Assembly (NCBI GenBank): GCA_016720905.1
Contig: JADKJT010000003.1
Coordinates: forward strand, 124,001-188,000
Source of the DNA: Gemmatimonadaceae bacterium
GTDB lineage: Bacteria > Gemmatimonadota > Gemmatimonadetes > Gemmatimonadales > Gemmatimonadaceae
Reading direction: 5' to 3'
DNA: 64,000 nucleotides
Both the position numbers and the translations under genes were made by a program. Positions 1 to 8,835 of the stretch are shown piece after piece. Under the pieces are notes generated by a model, which was not told where the DNA came from, did not search any database, and saw only the letters and a program-made list of their open reading frames with translations. Numbering within the stretch: the stretch's first letter is position 1; every line of letters begins with the position of its first letter.

Positions 1-409
1 ACGGGTCGGGCTCGTTGGACCCCTCCGTACCAAACAACGGCAGGCACGGCCCCAGCAGCACGGCCAGATCCATCAACGGCAACGCTGGTCGGGCCAGCAC
101 CGCGAGCGCGGCATCCTCCAGCAGTTCCACGGCCAGCACATCGTTGAGCGCACTTCCCGACGCTAGGGAGAGCGCCATCGAGGTGCGGACTGCGTCACGC
201 ACCAGCCAGTACTGCAAATGCTGGTGGTCAGCCGCCAGCACGGCATCGCATAAGGCGCGAGAAGTATCGCGGCGCGCGCGATGCAGGGGTTCGCGCGCGG
301 TGCACAATGCCGCGCGCCACCGTTGCGATGACCAGGCGGTCACCGCGTCAAGCAACATCGCCACCTGACTGGGTAGCGTCAGCGCTGGACCGTCGGATGA
401 AAGGGTCAT
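1..409 (-). CDS. Hypothetical protein, C-terminus cut off by window edge
   Basis: An open reading frame starts at an ATG read from 409 down and stays open for 136 codons to the window edge. The visible N-terminal part is helical in composition (rich in Ala, Leu, Arg), with no signal peptide, membrane segment or motif I recognise. It diverges from kdpE with a gap of about 145 bp, in which I see no clear operator. The competing plus-strand frame over 15-368 has no start context and looks like its shadow. Function unknown. Confidence 0.5.
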   Translation of the reverse strand, partial: MTLSSDGPALTLPSQVAMLLDAVTAWSSQRWRAALCTAREPLHRARRDTSRALCDAVLAADHQHLQYWLVRDAVRTSMALSLASGSALNDVLAVELLEDAALAVLARPALPLMDLAVLLGPCLPLFGTEGSNEPDP

Positions 410-553
410 GGGGTCAATGCAATATCAGTCGGACGCCCGTAAAGAATCCGCAAAAACCGTGCGCACCCCGCTGCGATCCGTTTCGCCGCTGTTCAGAGTG
501 GCCTCCAGCGAGCTAACCTTCAGGATGACGTGCAGCCCGCAGCGGTTTGGCGC

Positions 554-1294
554 ATGACCACCGGCCAGCTCACCATCCTCATCGTGGACGACGAAGCGCC
601 CATTCGTCGCGCGCTCAAGCACGCCCTGACCGCACAAGCGCTGTTGGAGCCCGGCGTTCAGGACGTGACTGTTCGAGTGGTGGAGGCGGCCACGGCGCGT
701 GAGGGAATCGATCTGGCGGCAGCCGAGCGGCCAGCGCTGGTGATTCTCGATCTCGGGCTGCCCGACAAGCCGGGCATTGACGTGTGTCGCGAGATTCGAA
801 AATGGCTGGACGCGCCAATTCTTGTGCTGTCGGCTCGGCACCAGGACACCGAGAAGGCCGCGCTGTTGGATGCCGGTGCCGATGACTACGTGACCAAACC
901 GTTCAGCACGATGGAACTGGTGGCGCGAGTGCGCGCGCAACTGCGCCGCGCTCGTTCGGCGTCGTCGACGACACCGGCCGTCTGCGCGTTCGGGGAGTGG
1001 GTGGTGGATGTGCAGCGGCGCCGAGTGGAGCGGGCGGGCGTGTTGGTACGGTTCACGCCCACCGAGTTTGCCTTGCTGCGCGCGTTCGTGCTGCATCCAC
1101 GACAGACACTGACCCATCGGCAGTTGTTCGCCGCCGGGTGGGGAAACGCGGAAGGCGATGCACAACAGTACTTGCGGGTGTACGTGGGACATCTTCGGCG
1201 CAAGCTTGAGGACGATCCGGTGCGCCCGCGATTCATTCACACCGAGCCGGGGATCGGCTATCGGTTTGAACCCGATTCGTTGAGCCACGCGTGA
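554..1294 (+). CDS. kdpE: KdpE-type response regulator (OmpR family)
   Basis: Predicted transcriptional activator of the potassium-uptake operon, acting in the cytoplasm as partner of the KdpD kinase. The receiver domain (about 8-130) shows the acidic pair VDDE, the phospho-acceptor Asp66 in ILDLGLPD, and the conserved Lys in VTKPF. The winged-helix output domain follows (about 145-240), ending with the family signature GIGYRF. The segment between helix 1 and strand 2 is a few residues longer than usual. An in-frame GTG at 530 has AGGA just four bases upstream, so the protein may be eight residues longer; I prefer the ATG at 554, which aligns with family starts. Its stop overlaps the GTG start of the kinase gene by 4 bp. 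Family assignment rests on sequence plus the adjacent kdp genes. Confidence 0.9.
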   Translation: MTTGQLTILIVDDEAPIRRALKHALTAQALLEPGVQDVTVRVVEAATAREGIDLAAAERPALVILDLGLPDKPGIDVCREIRKWLDAPILVLSARHQDTEKAALLDAGADDYVTKPFSTMELVARVRAQLRRARSASSTTPAVCAFGEWVVDVQRRRVERAGVLVRFTPTEFALLRAFVLHPRQTLTHRQLFAAGWGNAEGDAQQYLRVYVGHLRRKLEDDPVRPRFIHTEPGIGYRFEPDSLSHA

Positions 1295-2802
1295 GACGAC
1301 AGTCGTGGCGTCAGTGGCTGCTGTGGATGGGCGCGCTGGTGGGCGCGACGCTGCTCCTGCTGCTCGCGCGCGACCGGATGGACAAGGCGCATGTCGCGCT
1401 GGTGTATCTGCTTGTGGTGTTGGGGGCGAGCGCGGCTGCCGGTCGGGCGGTGGGCCTCACCACGGCCGGCGTCGCATTCGTCGTGTTCAACTATTTCTTC
1501 CTGCCGCCGTATCACACGCTGATCATCGCGGACCCGCTCGATTTCCTCGTCCTGGTGACGTTCCTCCCCACGGGTATCGTGGCCGCGCAACTCCTGCACC
1601 GCGCGCGCAGCACGGCCGAGGCGGCTCTGGCCCGAGCGCTCGAAGTGGACCGTTTGGCCACACTTGGCGCGGAGACGCTGGCGGCACCAAGCGCGAAAGA
1701 CGCGCTGCAGGCGATTGCCGAAGTGATCAGATTGTCGTTGGCGGCGGATGCGGTGGAGCTGTACCGCCGCGAATCCAGCGGCACGCTGCATCGAACGACC
1801 GTCGCGCCCCAGGATCGCACCGCGAGCACGGCGGGGAACACACTGACGGGCTGGTTCGGAAAGACCGTGCATCTGGCGGTACAACTTCCGGACGGCACGA
1901 CGCGCCTCGATCCCGCCTCCCTGATTGGACTCGACCTCAAAGTCCTCTACCGCACGCTTGACGTGGGTGACCGCATAGTCGGCGTTCTATGCGTTCGGTA
2001 TGCCACCAGTGAGGCGCTCACGGCCGACAGCGCGCGATTGTTGGACGCGCTGTCGTACTACGCGGCTCTGGGTGTAGAGCGCGTGCGATTGGAGGCCACG
2101 GCGGAACGGGCGGAGGCGGAGCGCCGCATGGAACTGCTGCGCAGCGCCCTGCTCATGTCGGTCTCACATGATTTGCGCACGCCGCTGACCACCATCAAGG
2201 CGCTGGCGCACGAAATCCAGGCGACAGACGCGAACAGCGCCGCGCGCATCATTGAAAACGAGGCGGATCGACTGGACCGATTGGTGGGCGACCTGCTGGA
2301 ACAGTCGCGCATTCACGCGGGTGCCGTGCAGCCCGTGCCCGCGGTGAACACCGTGGACGAGTTGATTGGGGGCGCACTGCAGCAGGCGCAGGGTGCCCTG
2401 GCGTCGCATCCCGTGGACGTGAGGCTGCCGGACGAGATGCTCATTGCCTCGTTTGACCTGACGCAGTCGACACGCATCCTCGTCAATCTGCTGGAGAATG
2501 CGGCCAAGTACTCACCGGAATCGGCCGCCATTGAGATCAGTGCCCGACGGGATGCGGAGCACGTGATCATCGAAGTGGCGGATACGGGGGCTGGTGTCGC
2601 TGCGGGCGAACGGGATCGCATCTTCGAGCCGTTCTATCGGCCGGCCAGCACGCCGCCGGATGCACGCGGCACGGGGCTGGGGTTGTCCATCGCGCGCGGA
2701 TTGGCGGACGCGCAAGGCGGCACACTGGAGTACAGGCCACGCACAGGCGGCGGCGCCGTGTTTGTGCTGGCGCTGCCGGCGGCGGAGGGGCCGCCGGGGT
2801 AA
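1291..2802 (+). CDS. kdpD: KdpD C-terminal half: DUF4118 membrane histidine kinase
   Basis: Sensor kinase part of KdpD, 503 residues. Four membrane helices (about 10-100) form the DUF4118 region, with the FNYFFLPPYHT motif typical of KdpD. A GAF-like domain follows (about 130-260), then the dimerisation/phospho-acceptor domain with His293 in SHDLRTPL, and a complete HATPase domain with N, G1 (DTGAGV), F and G2 (GTGLGLSIA) boxes. The GTG start overlaps the kdpE stop. What is missing is the roughly 390-residue N-terminal sensor/USP part of classical KdpD (about 890 residues), which is encoded separately at 8836-10023. The stop codon lies inside a GACGGGA repeat arm. Kinase identity is sure; the split is the odd feature. 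Confidence 0.92.
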   Translation: MRRQSWRQWLLWMGALVGATLLLLLARDRMDKAHVALVYLLVVLGASAAAGRAVGLTTAGVAFVVFNYFFLPPYHTLIIADPLDFLVLVTFLPTGIVAAQLLHRARSTAEAALARALEVDRLATLGAETLAAPSAKDALQAIAEVIRLSLAADAVELYRRESSGTLHRTTVAPQDRTASTAGNTLTGWFGKTVHLAVQLPDGTTRLDPASLIGLDLKVLYRTLDVGDRIVGVLCVRYATSEALTADSARLLDALSYYAALGVERVRLEATAERAEAERRMELLRSALLMSVSHDLRTPLTTIKALAHEIQATDANSAARIIENEADRLDRLVGDLLEQSRIHAGAVQPVPAVNTVDELIGGALQQAQGALASHPVDVRLPDEMLIASFDLTQSTRILVNLLENAAKYSPESAAIEISARRDAEHVIIEVADTGAGVAAGERDRIFEPFYRPASTPPDARGTGLGLSIARGLADAQGGTLEYRPRTGGGAVFVLALPAAEGPPG

Positions 2803-2826
2803 GACGGGAGACGGGAGACGGGAGAC
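2800..2826. repeat. GACGGGA heptamer repeat, single arm (copy A)
   Basis: Starting with the TAA stop of the kinase gene, the 7-base unit GACGGGA is repeated three times. The opening TAAGACGGGAG is shared with the two complete hairpin copies at 21753-21840 and 33354-33443, but here the opposing arm is absent. It separates the kdpE-kinase pair from kdpF. Confidence 0.7.
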
Positions 2827-2832
2827 TCAACT

Positions 2833-2850
2833 TTTGTAAGTTCTTTGCGA
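2833..2850 (+). promoter_or_regulatory. Possible KdpE-type direct-repeat box
   Basis: TTTGTAA (2833-2839) and TTTGCGA (2844-2850) form an imperfect direct repeat with 11-bp spacing, the geometry bound by tandem OmpR-family regulators. It lies about 80 bp before the first small membrane gene of the kdp transport cluster and is AT-rich compared with its surroundings. I see no convincing -35/-10 pair, so this is a weak call. Confidence 0.3.
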
Positions 2851-2929
2851 GATTGCAGGCAATGATTGTGCGCCATTCACGAATCGCCACGCATCCTCCG
2901 GGTGTCCCGAACCAGAGAGGAGTGCTTCC

Positions 2930-3055
2930 ATGCTGGACCTGCTCTACATCGCCGGAACGATCCTGTTCTTCGCGCTGATGCTGCTGTACGTGGCAGCCTG
3001 CGAGGCGTTGGGAAAGCGCACCGCGGCTGACGCCTCCGAGGATCGCGCCAAATGA
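2930..3055 (+). CDS. 41-aa single-span membrane protein upstream of kdpF
   Basis: A short gene with a good ribosome site (GAGAGGAG, 2914-2921) encodes 41 residues: one hydrophobic helix (about 4-24) followed by a charged tail ending DRAK. It overlaps the kdpF start by 4 bp (ATGA), which argues that both are translated together. Small unnamed proteins of this kind occur upstream of kdpF in several phyla, to my knowledge, but no function is assigned. By position it may be an accessory subunit or stabiliser of the Kdp complex; that is inference. Confidence 0.75.
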   Translation: MLDLLYIAGTILFFALMLLYVAACEALGKRTAADASEDRAK

Positions 3056-3141
3056 CGACCGAATCGGTCATCGCGCTCGCGCTTGCCGCCGCGATCTTCG
3101 CCTATCTCGTGTACTCACTGCTCCGCCCTGAGCGGTTTTGA
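3052..3141 (+). CDS. kdpF: KdpF, small subunit of the potassium-transporting ATPase
   Basis: Twenty-nine residues, the same length as the E. coli protein, with one membrane helix and the family-typical ending AYLVYSLLRPERF. KdpF is a lipid-like stabiliser of the KdpABC complex in the inner membrane. The gene overlaps the preceding 41-aa gene by 4 bp and precedes kdpA by 9 bp. It is too short for most gene callers and easily missed. Confidence 0.88.
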   Translation: MTTESVIALALAAAIFAYLVYSLLRPERF

Positions 3142-3150
3142 GGCCTGGTC

Positions 3151-4875
3151 ATGACCATGAATGGCTGGATGCAGATCGCGATCTTCTCGTTGTGCGTCTT
3201 CGCAATCGCCAAGCCCCTGGGGCTCTATCTCGTACGGGTCTTCGACGGCAGCTTCACGTGGCTGCGCGCCATCGAACGCCCCATCTACGCGCTCGGTGGC
3301 GTGGATGCAAAGGACGACCAGCATTGGACCCGATATCTGGCCGGCTTACTGCTGTTCAGCCTCGTGTCGATGCTGTTCACCTACGTTGCGTTGCGCCTGC
3401 AGCACGTGCTGCCCCTCAATCCGCAGCACGTCCCGGCGGTCGTCGATCGGCAGGCGTTTGAGACTTCGGCGTCCTTCACCACGAACACCAATTGGCAGAG
3501 CTACGTCGGCGAAACGACCATGTCGTACTTCTCGCAAATGACGCAGCTGGCCTTCCACAACTTCATCTCGGCCGCCGTCGGCATCGCCGCGGCCGTGGCG
3601 CTCGTTCGCGGCATTGCGCGGCGCGGTGAAGAAGGGCGCGGACGGCTGGGCAACTTCTGGGTGGACCTGACCCGCGGCACGCTGTACGTGCTGCTGCCGC
3701 TGTCGCTCGTGTTTTCGCTGGTGCTCGTCCAGCAGGGGGTCATCCAGAATTTCCATCCGTATCTCGACGTCACCACCCTTGAGGGCGCCACGCAGACCAT
3801 CGCCATGGGTCCCGTGGCGAGTCAGGAGGCCATCAAGCAGCTGGGTACCAATGGTGGCGGCTTCTTCAACGCCAACTCGGCGCATCCGTTCGAAAACCCG
3901 ACGCCGTGGACCAACTTCTGGTCGATGGCCATGATCTTCATGATTCCATCGGCGCTGGTGTATCTGCTGGGGCGCATGACGGGCAATCTGAAACACGGCT
4001 GGTCGGTGTGGGCCGCCATGTTCGTGCTCTTCATCGGTGGTGTCACCGCCACCTACTGGGCGGAAGCCCGCGGGAACCCGATCCATGCCGCGCGGGGGGT
4101 AGACGTGGCGACGACGGCGGTCAACCCCGGCGGCAACATGGAGGGCAAGGAAGTGCGCTTCGGCATCGCCAACTCGGCCCTGTACAGCGTGGTCACCACG
4201 GACGCGTCGTGTGGTGCCGTGAACGCGATGCACGACTCGTTCACGCCACTGGGCGGCATGGTGCCGATCGTGAACATGCAGCTCGGCGAGGTGATCTTCG
4301 GCGGGGTCGGTGCCGGACTGTACGGCATGCTGATCATGGTAGTGCTGACCGTGTTCATCGCCGGCCTCATGGTGGGTCGCACTCCGGAGTATCTGGGCAA
4401 GAAGATCCAGGCGCGCGAAGTGCAGATGACCATGCTGTATGTGTTGGCGGCAGCTGCGTCCATCCTGGTCTTCACGGCTGTCAGTGTCGTTGCACCGCCT
4501 GGTTTGGCCGGCCTGAACAACAGCGGTGCGCACGGGCTTTCGGAAATCCTCTATGCGTTTTCATCAGCTACCGCGAACAACGGCTCGGCATTCGCCGGAC
4601 TGACCGGCGGCACGTACTGGTACAACACGCAACTCGGATTCGCGACGCTGTTTGGCCGCTTCCTGTTGATCGTGCCGATGATCGCGCTGGCCGGATTCCT
4701 GGCCGAGAAGAAGGCGGTCCCGGCGTCGAGCGGAACGTTTCCGGTCTCGGGCCCGCTGTTCACCACACTGCTCGTGGGCGTCGTGCTCATTGTGGGCGCG
4801 CTGACGTTCTTCCCGGTGCTCGCGCTGGGGCCCATCGTTGAACACTTCCTTATGGGCGCCGGAGCGCTGTCCTGA
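3151..4875 (+). CDS. kdpA: Potassium-transporting ATPase subunit A
   Basis: Potassium-binding and translocating subunit of the high-affinity KdpFABC pump in the inner membrane. The 574-residue protein (E. coli 557) has about ten hydrophobic helices and family motifs including TNTNWQSYVGE, QEAIKQLGTNGGGFFNANSA, and SGAHGLSEILYAFSSATANNGSAF split over several filter loops (Gly-rich segments at about 230, 345 and 465). The start codon ATG at 3151 is followed by another at 3157; either could be used. It is followed two bases later by kdpB, so the pair is one operon. Confidence 0.97.
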   Translation: MTMNGWMQIAIFSLCVFAIAKPLGLYLVRVFDGSFTWLRAIERPIYALGGVDAKDDQHWTRYLAGLLLFSLVSMLFTYVALRLQHVLPLNPQHVPAVVDRQAFETSASFTTNTNWQSYVGETTMSYFSQMTQLAFHNFISAAVGIAAAVALVRGIARRGEEGRGRLGNFWVDLTRGTLYVLLPLSLVFSLVLVQQGVIQNFHPYLDVTTLEGATQTIAMGPVASQEAIKQLGTNGGGFFNANSAHPFENPTPWTNFWSMAMIFMIPSALVYLLGRMTGNLKHGWSVWAAMFVLFIGGVTATYWAEARGNPIHAARGVDVATTAVNPGGNMEGKEVRFGIANSALYSVVTTDASCGAVNAMHDSFTPLGGMVPIVNMQLGEVIFGGVGAGLYGMLIMVVLTVFIAGLMVGRTPEYLGKKIQAREVQMTMLYVLAAAASILVFTAVSVVAPPGLAGLNNSGAHGLSEILYAFSSATANNGSAFAGLTGGTYWYNTQLGFATLFGRFLLIVPMIALAGFLAEKKAVPASSGTFPVSGPLFTTLLVGVVLIVGALTFFPVLALGPIVEHFLMGAGALS

Positions 4876-4877
4876 TC

Positions 4878-7010
4878 ATGAACGCCATCAATACCCAGTC
4901 GTCGTCGCCCGCAGACAACGCCAAACGGCCAATGTTTGCACCAGAGATTGTGCGCCGCGCCATTGTCGACGCATTCCGCAAGCTCGATCCGCGACTGATG
5001 GTGAAGAACCCGGTGATGTTCGTGGTGCTGGTCGGTTCGGTCTATACGACCATCGTGTTGCTTCGAGACGTCGCGTCGGGCATGTTTGGCATCGGCTTTC
5101 TGCTGCAGCTGGCCATCTGGCTCTGGTTCACCATGCTGTTCGCCAACTTCGCTGAAGCCATGGCCGAAGGGCGTGGCAAGGCCCAGGCCGACACCCTGCG
5201 CAAGAGCCGCACGCAGACGTCGGCGCGCAAGCTGGGGTCGAGTGAGGCGTTGCATGGCCGCGTGGACACCGCACGGGTTACCGAGGTGCCGGCACCGTCA
5301 TTGCGGCGCGATGACCGGGTGTTGTGCCTGCCGGGCGACGTGATCCCGGGAGACGGTGAGGTCGTGGAAGGCGTCGCCTCGGTGGATGAAAGCGCCATCA
5401 CCGGCGAGAGCGCCCCGGTCATTCGCGAGAGCGGCGGTGACCGCTCGGCGGTGACCGGCGGCACGCGGGTGCTGTCCGACTACCTCGTCATTCGCATCAC
5501 GGCGAATCCCGGCGAGACGTTCATCGATCGCATGATCGCGCTCGTCGAAGGCGCATCGCGCCAGAAGACGCCAAACGAGATCGCGCTGACCATCCTGCTG
5601 TCGGGGTTGACGCTGGTCTTCGTGCTCGCGGTCGCCACACTGCAACCCTTCGCGATCTACGCACAGTCGCCGGTGGCGATTCCGGTGCTGATTGCGCTGC
5701 TGGTGTGTCTGATTCCCACCACCATCGGGGGCCTGCTCTCGGCTATTGGCATCGCCGGCATGGACCGACTCATTCAGCAGAACGTCATCGCGATGAGTGG
5801 TCGCGCCGTCGAAGCGGCGGGTGATGTGAACACCTTGTTGCTCGACAAGACCGGCACGATCACTCTGGGCAACCGCCAGGCGGCCTCGTTCATGCCCGTG
5901 TATGGGGTCGAGGAACGGACCCTCGCGGACCGGTCGCAGCTGTCGTCGCTCGCCGACGAAACGCCTGAGGGGCGCAGCATCGTGGTGCTGGCCAAGGCGC
6001 AGTTCGCTCTCAGGGGTCGCGAGGTCGGCGACGCCACGGGACACAGCGGCATGGAGTTCGTGCCATTCTCGGCCTCCACGCGCATGAGCGGCGTCAACCT
6101 GTCGGACGGCCGTCAGCTTCGGAAAGGCGCTAGCGACATGATCGTGCGCTGGGTGCGGGAACACGGCGGCACATCGCCGGCCGACCTCGAACGGCTCATC
6201 GAGAAGGTCGCGCGCGAAGGTGGGACACCGCTGGCGGTCGCCGAGCGGGACAACGCCGGCGCGCGCGTGCTGGGAGTGATCTACCTCAAGGATATCGTGA
6301 AGGGTGGCATGCGCGAGCGGTTCGATCGGTTGCGCGCGATGGGCATCCGCACGGTCATGATTACCGGCGACAACCCGCTCACGGCGGCGGCCATCGCTCA
6401 AGAAGCTGGTGTCGACGACTTCCTCGCTGAAGCGACGCCGGAAGACAAGATGTCGCTTATCAAACGGGAACAGGCGGGCGGGCACCTGGTCGCCATGACC
6501 GGCGACGGCACCAACGATGCCCCCGCCCTCGCGCAGGCCGATGTGGGCGTGGCCATGAACACCGGCACGCAGGCGGCCAAGGAAGCCGGCAACATGGTGG
6601 ACCTCGACTCGAATCCCACCAAGCTGATCGAGATCGTCGAGATCGGCAAGCAGCTGCTCATGACGCGCGGCTCGCTCACCACCTTCTCGATTGCCAACGA
6701 CGTGGCGAAGTACTTCGCGATCATTCCCGCCATCTTCGTCACCATCTACGGCGTACAGGGCGCGCTCGAGCCACTCAATGTCATGCGGCTGCATTCACCC
6801 GAGAGTGCCATTCTCGCGTCGGTGATCTTCAACGCGCTCGTGATCGTTGCGCTCATTCCGCTGGCACTGCGCGGCGTCAAATACCGTCCCGCCTTGGCAG
6901 GGACCGTGCTTCGTCGGAATCTCCTCGTGTACGGCGTCGGTGGGTTGATCGTGCCATTTGTGGGGATCAAACTCCTTGACATCCTGCTCGTCACCCTGCG
7001 GCTCGTCTGA
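4878..7010 (+). CDS. kdpB: Potassium-transporting P-type ATPase subunit B
   Basis: Catalytic P-type ATPase subunit of the Kdp pump. The 710-residue protein has the actuator motif ITGES, the phosphorylation site Asp323 in DKTGTIT, the nucleotide-binding segment with KGAS, and the hinge TGDGTNDAPALAQADVG. Hydrophobic helices lie at about 45-90, 225-280 and near the C-terminus. Compared with E. coli KdpB (682) the N-terminus is about 20 residues longer. The gene sits 2 bp after kdpA and 25 bp before kdpC. Confidence 0.97.
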   Translation: MNAINTQSSSPADNAKRPMFAPEIVRRAIVDAFRKLDPRLMVKNPVMFVVLVGSVYTTIVLLRDVASGMFGIGFLLQLAIWLWFTMLFANFAEAMAEGRGKAQADTLRKSRTQTSARKLGSSEALHGRVDTARVTEVPAPSLRRDDRVLCLPGDVIPGDGEVVEGVASVDESAITGESAPVIRESGGDRSAVTGGTRVLSDYLVIRITANPGETFIDRMIALVEGASRQKTPNEIALTILLSGLTLVFVLAVATLQPFAIYAQSPVAIPVLIALLVCLIPTTIGGLLSAIGIAGMDRLIQQNVIAMSGRAVEAAGDVNTLLLDKTGTITLGNRQAASFMPVYGVEERTLADRSQLSSLADETPEGRSIVVLAKAQFALRGREVGDATGHSGMEFVPFSASTRMSGVNLSDGRQLRKGASDMIVRWVREHGGTSPADLERLIEKVAREGGTPLAVAERDNAGARVLGVIYLKDIVKGGMRERFDRLRAMGIRTVMITGDNPLTAAAIAQEAGVDDFLAEATPEDKMSLIKREQAGGHLVAMTGDGTNDAPALAQADVGVAMNTGTQAAKEAGNMVDLDSNPTKLIEIVEIGKQLLMTRGSLTTFSIANDVAKYFAIIPAIFVTIYGVQGALEPLNVMRLHSPESAILASVIFNALVIVALIPLALRGVKYRPALAGTVLRRNLLVYGVGGLIVPFVGIKLLDILLVTLRLV

Positions 7011-7035
7011 GTCGCGCTTCACACAGGGAACTGCA

Positions 7036-7650
7036 ATGCTACACGAAAACATCCGACCGGCGCTGGTACTCACGTTGGTGCTGTGCGTGCTCACCGGTCT
7101 CATCTACCCGGGGCTGGTCACCGGAATTGCCCAGGTGCTCTTCCCGGCGCAGGCCAACGGGTCGCTGGTCACGGTGAACGGCAAGGTGGTCGGGAGCGCC
7201 CTCATCGGGCAGACCTTTTCCAGGCCCGAGTACTTCCATTCGCGACCGTCAGCGGCCGGGGGCGGTTACGATGCCGCCGCGTCGTCGGGCACGAACAAGG
7301 GACCGACCGATCGCAAGCTGGCTGACACGCTCATCGGGCACAGAGTCGATTCGGCCGTGGCCGAACTGGGTGTGCAGAAGGGCGCCGTGCCGTCGGATCT
7401 GGTGACGGCGAGTGCCTCCGGACTCGACCCGCACATCTCACCCGCCAACGCGCAGCTTCAGGTGGTGCGCGTTGCACGCGCTCGCGGGGTCGATTCGGCG
7501 GCCGTGCGCCGGCTGCTGGACGAGCGCACTGAATCACGCCAGTTCGGCGTACTCGGTGAACCGCGCGTGAACGTGCTGTTGCTCAACATCGCGATCGACT
7601 CGGCGTTTTTCATGGCGCGCACCAGCGCGACAACGGGTTCCGCCAGATAA
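7036..7650 (+). CDS. kdpC: Potassium-transporting ATPase subunit C
   Basis: Accessory subunit of the Kdp pump with one N-terminal membrane helix (about 8-30) and a periplasmic domain. Family motifs are visible: RPALVLTLVLCVLTGLIYP, GSALIGQTF, PEYFHSRPSA, GLDPHISPANA and LGEPRVNVLLLN. The ATG at 7036 is preceded by AGGGAAC; the in-frame extension to 6958 lies inside kdpB and lacks family similarity, so I reject it. Length 204 residues (E. coli 190). Confidence 0.95.
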   Translation: MLHENIRPALVLTLVLCVLTGLIYPGLVTGIAQVLFPAQANGSLVTVNGKVVGSALIGQTFSRPEYFHSRPSAAGGGYDAAASSGTNKGPTDRKLADTLIGHRVDSAVAELGVQKGAVPSDLVTASASGLDPHISPANAQLQVVRVARARGVDSAAVRRLLDERTESRQFGVLGEPRVNVLLLNIAIDSAFFMARTSATTGSAR

Positions 7651-7679
7651 CTCGACACCTCACTCGGGGCTCACTTCAG

Positions 7680-8825
7680 ATGCGCATCCGCTTTTCCCTT
7701 GTTGCCGTAGCGCTGTCACTGACGGTGGCCCCCGTGCAGCACAGCGCCGCCCAGGGCGCGCCCACCGACTCCACGCCGCGCATCACCTTCGGCGGTTTTG
7801 TCGACGGCTACTTCGCGTGGGACTTTGGGCGTCCCCCCTCCTTCGATCGTTCGTTTGCGGGTGGCACGACGTTCACCACGCAACCGGCGCGGCACAACGA
7901 GTTCAATATCAATCTGGCCTACATCGAGGCGAAGCTGGAGGCCCCGCACTATCGCGGCCGACTGGCGCTGCAGACCGGCACGTCCGTGCAGTCGAACTAC
8001 GCCGGCGAACCGGCCAGCGGCAGCGTGAGTGGTCCGGCGCTATCGCGCATGATACAGGAGGCCGTGGTCGGCGTGCAGCTTGCGAGTGACCTGTGGGTGG
8101 ATGGCGGTGTGTTCTACTCGCACATGGGGATGGAAGGCTGGGTATCGCGCGACAGTCCGACGTACACCAGATCGCTGGTGGCCGAGTACTCGCCGTACTA
8201 CCAGAGCGGCGTGAAGCTCACGTGGACGCCAACGGCGAAGCTGACGGCGCAACTGGACCTCGTGAATGGCTGGCAAAACATCGCCGAGAACAATCGCGGA
8301 AAGGGCGCCGGCGTGCGGTTGGATCTGGCCGCCACCAGTGCAACGACGTTCAGCTACTACAACTTCTTTTCGGCCGAAGCGGGCACCCGTTTGCGCTCGT
8401 TCAACGGCGTGGGACTCAAGCACACGCAAGGGGCGCTGACGGTGATCGGACAGGTCGACCTGGGGTCGCAGTCGCGTGGTTCGGGCGTGTCCGGATCGTC
8501 GACATGGAGCGGATGGACCGCCATCGCGCGCGTGCAAGCCACGCCGCGGGTCGCGCTGTCCGGCCGGGTCGAGGGCTACATCGATGCCGATCAGGTCATC
8601 ATCGCCACCGGAGTGCACGACGTGAACGGCGCGCCGGCGCCGAATCCTGCATTCCATGGCGTCGGCGGGTCGGCTGGTGTTGACGTGTCGCCGTATGCCA
8701 GGGTGCTCTGGCGCACTGAACTGCGCGGGTGGCGGAATAGGCGCGCGCTTTTCCCAGATGGCGCGACCGATATGCCGAGCAGGTCGAATGCCCTGGTGGT
8801 CACCTCGCTGGCTCTCACCTTCTGA
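7680..8825 (+). CDS. Outer-membrane beta-barrel porin (BBP2-like)
   Basis: A 381-residue exported protein with a signal peptide (cut near residue 24, after HSAAQG), followed by alternating amphipathic strands, an early FGGFVDGYFAWDF strand and a C-terminal strand ending in Phe (VVTSLALTF), as expected for BAM-inserted barrels. It resembles the putative beta-barrel porin-2 group. Lying between kdpC and the KdpD sensor half, 29 and 10 bp away, it is likely co-transcribed with the pump. A role in letting potassium through the outer membrane would fit but is inference. Confidence 0.75.
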   Translation: MRIRFSLVAVALSLTVAPVQHSAAQGAPTDSTPRITFGGFVDGYFAWDFGRPPSFDRSFAGGTTFTTQPARHNEFNINLAYIEAKLEAPHYRGRLALQTGTSVQSNYAGEPASGSVSGPALSRMIQEAVVGVQLASDLWVDGGVFYSHMGMEGWVSRDSPTYTRSLVAEYSPYYQSGVKLTWTPTAKLTAQLDLVNGWQNIAENNRGKGAGVRLDLAATSATTFSYYNFFSAEAGTRLRSFNGVGLKHTQGALTVIGQVDLGSQSRGSGVSGSSTWSGWTAIARVQATPRVALSGRVEGYIDADQVIIATGVHDVNGAPAPNPAFHGVGGSAGVDVSPYARVLWRTELRGWRNRRALFPDGATDMPSRSNALVVTSLALTF

Positions 8826-8835
8826 ACGGGTTCTC

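Noticed and set aside
425..1288. 287-aa minus-strand frame opposite kdpE
   Set aside because: It mirrors a confident regulator gene; composition is typical antisense noise (Arg/Gly/His-rich) with no motif.
2800..2826. GACGGGA array considered as CRISPR or microsatellite
   Set aside because: No spacers and no cas genes; copies B and C are hairpins of the same unit, so a dispersed repeat explains it better.
2803..2929. Cyclic di-AMP (ydaO) riboswitch before the kdp pump genes
   Set aside because: The gap is too short and has no matching core; only a weak direct repeat is present.
3346..4533. 395-aa minus-strand frame opposite kdpA
   Set aside because: His/Arg/Gln-rich antisense of a certain gene; long because of high GC at third positions.
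5298..6794. 498-aa minus-strand frame opposite kdpB
   Set aside because: Same reason; no start context or domain.
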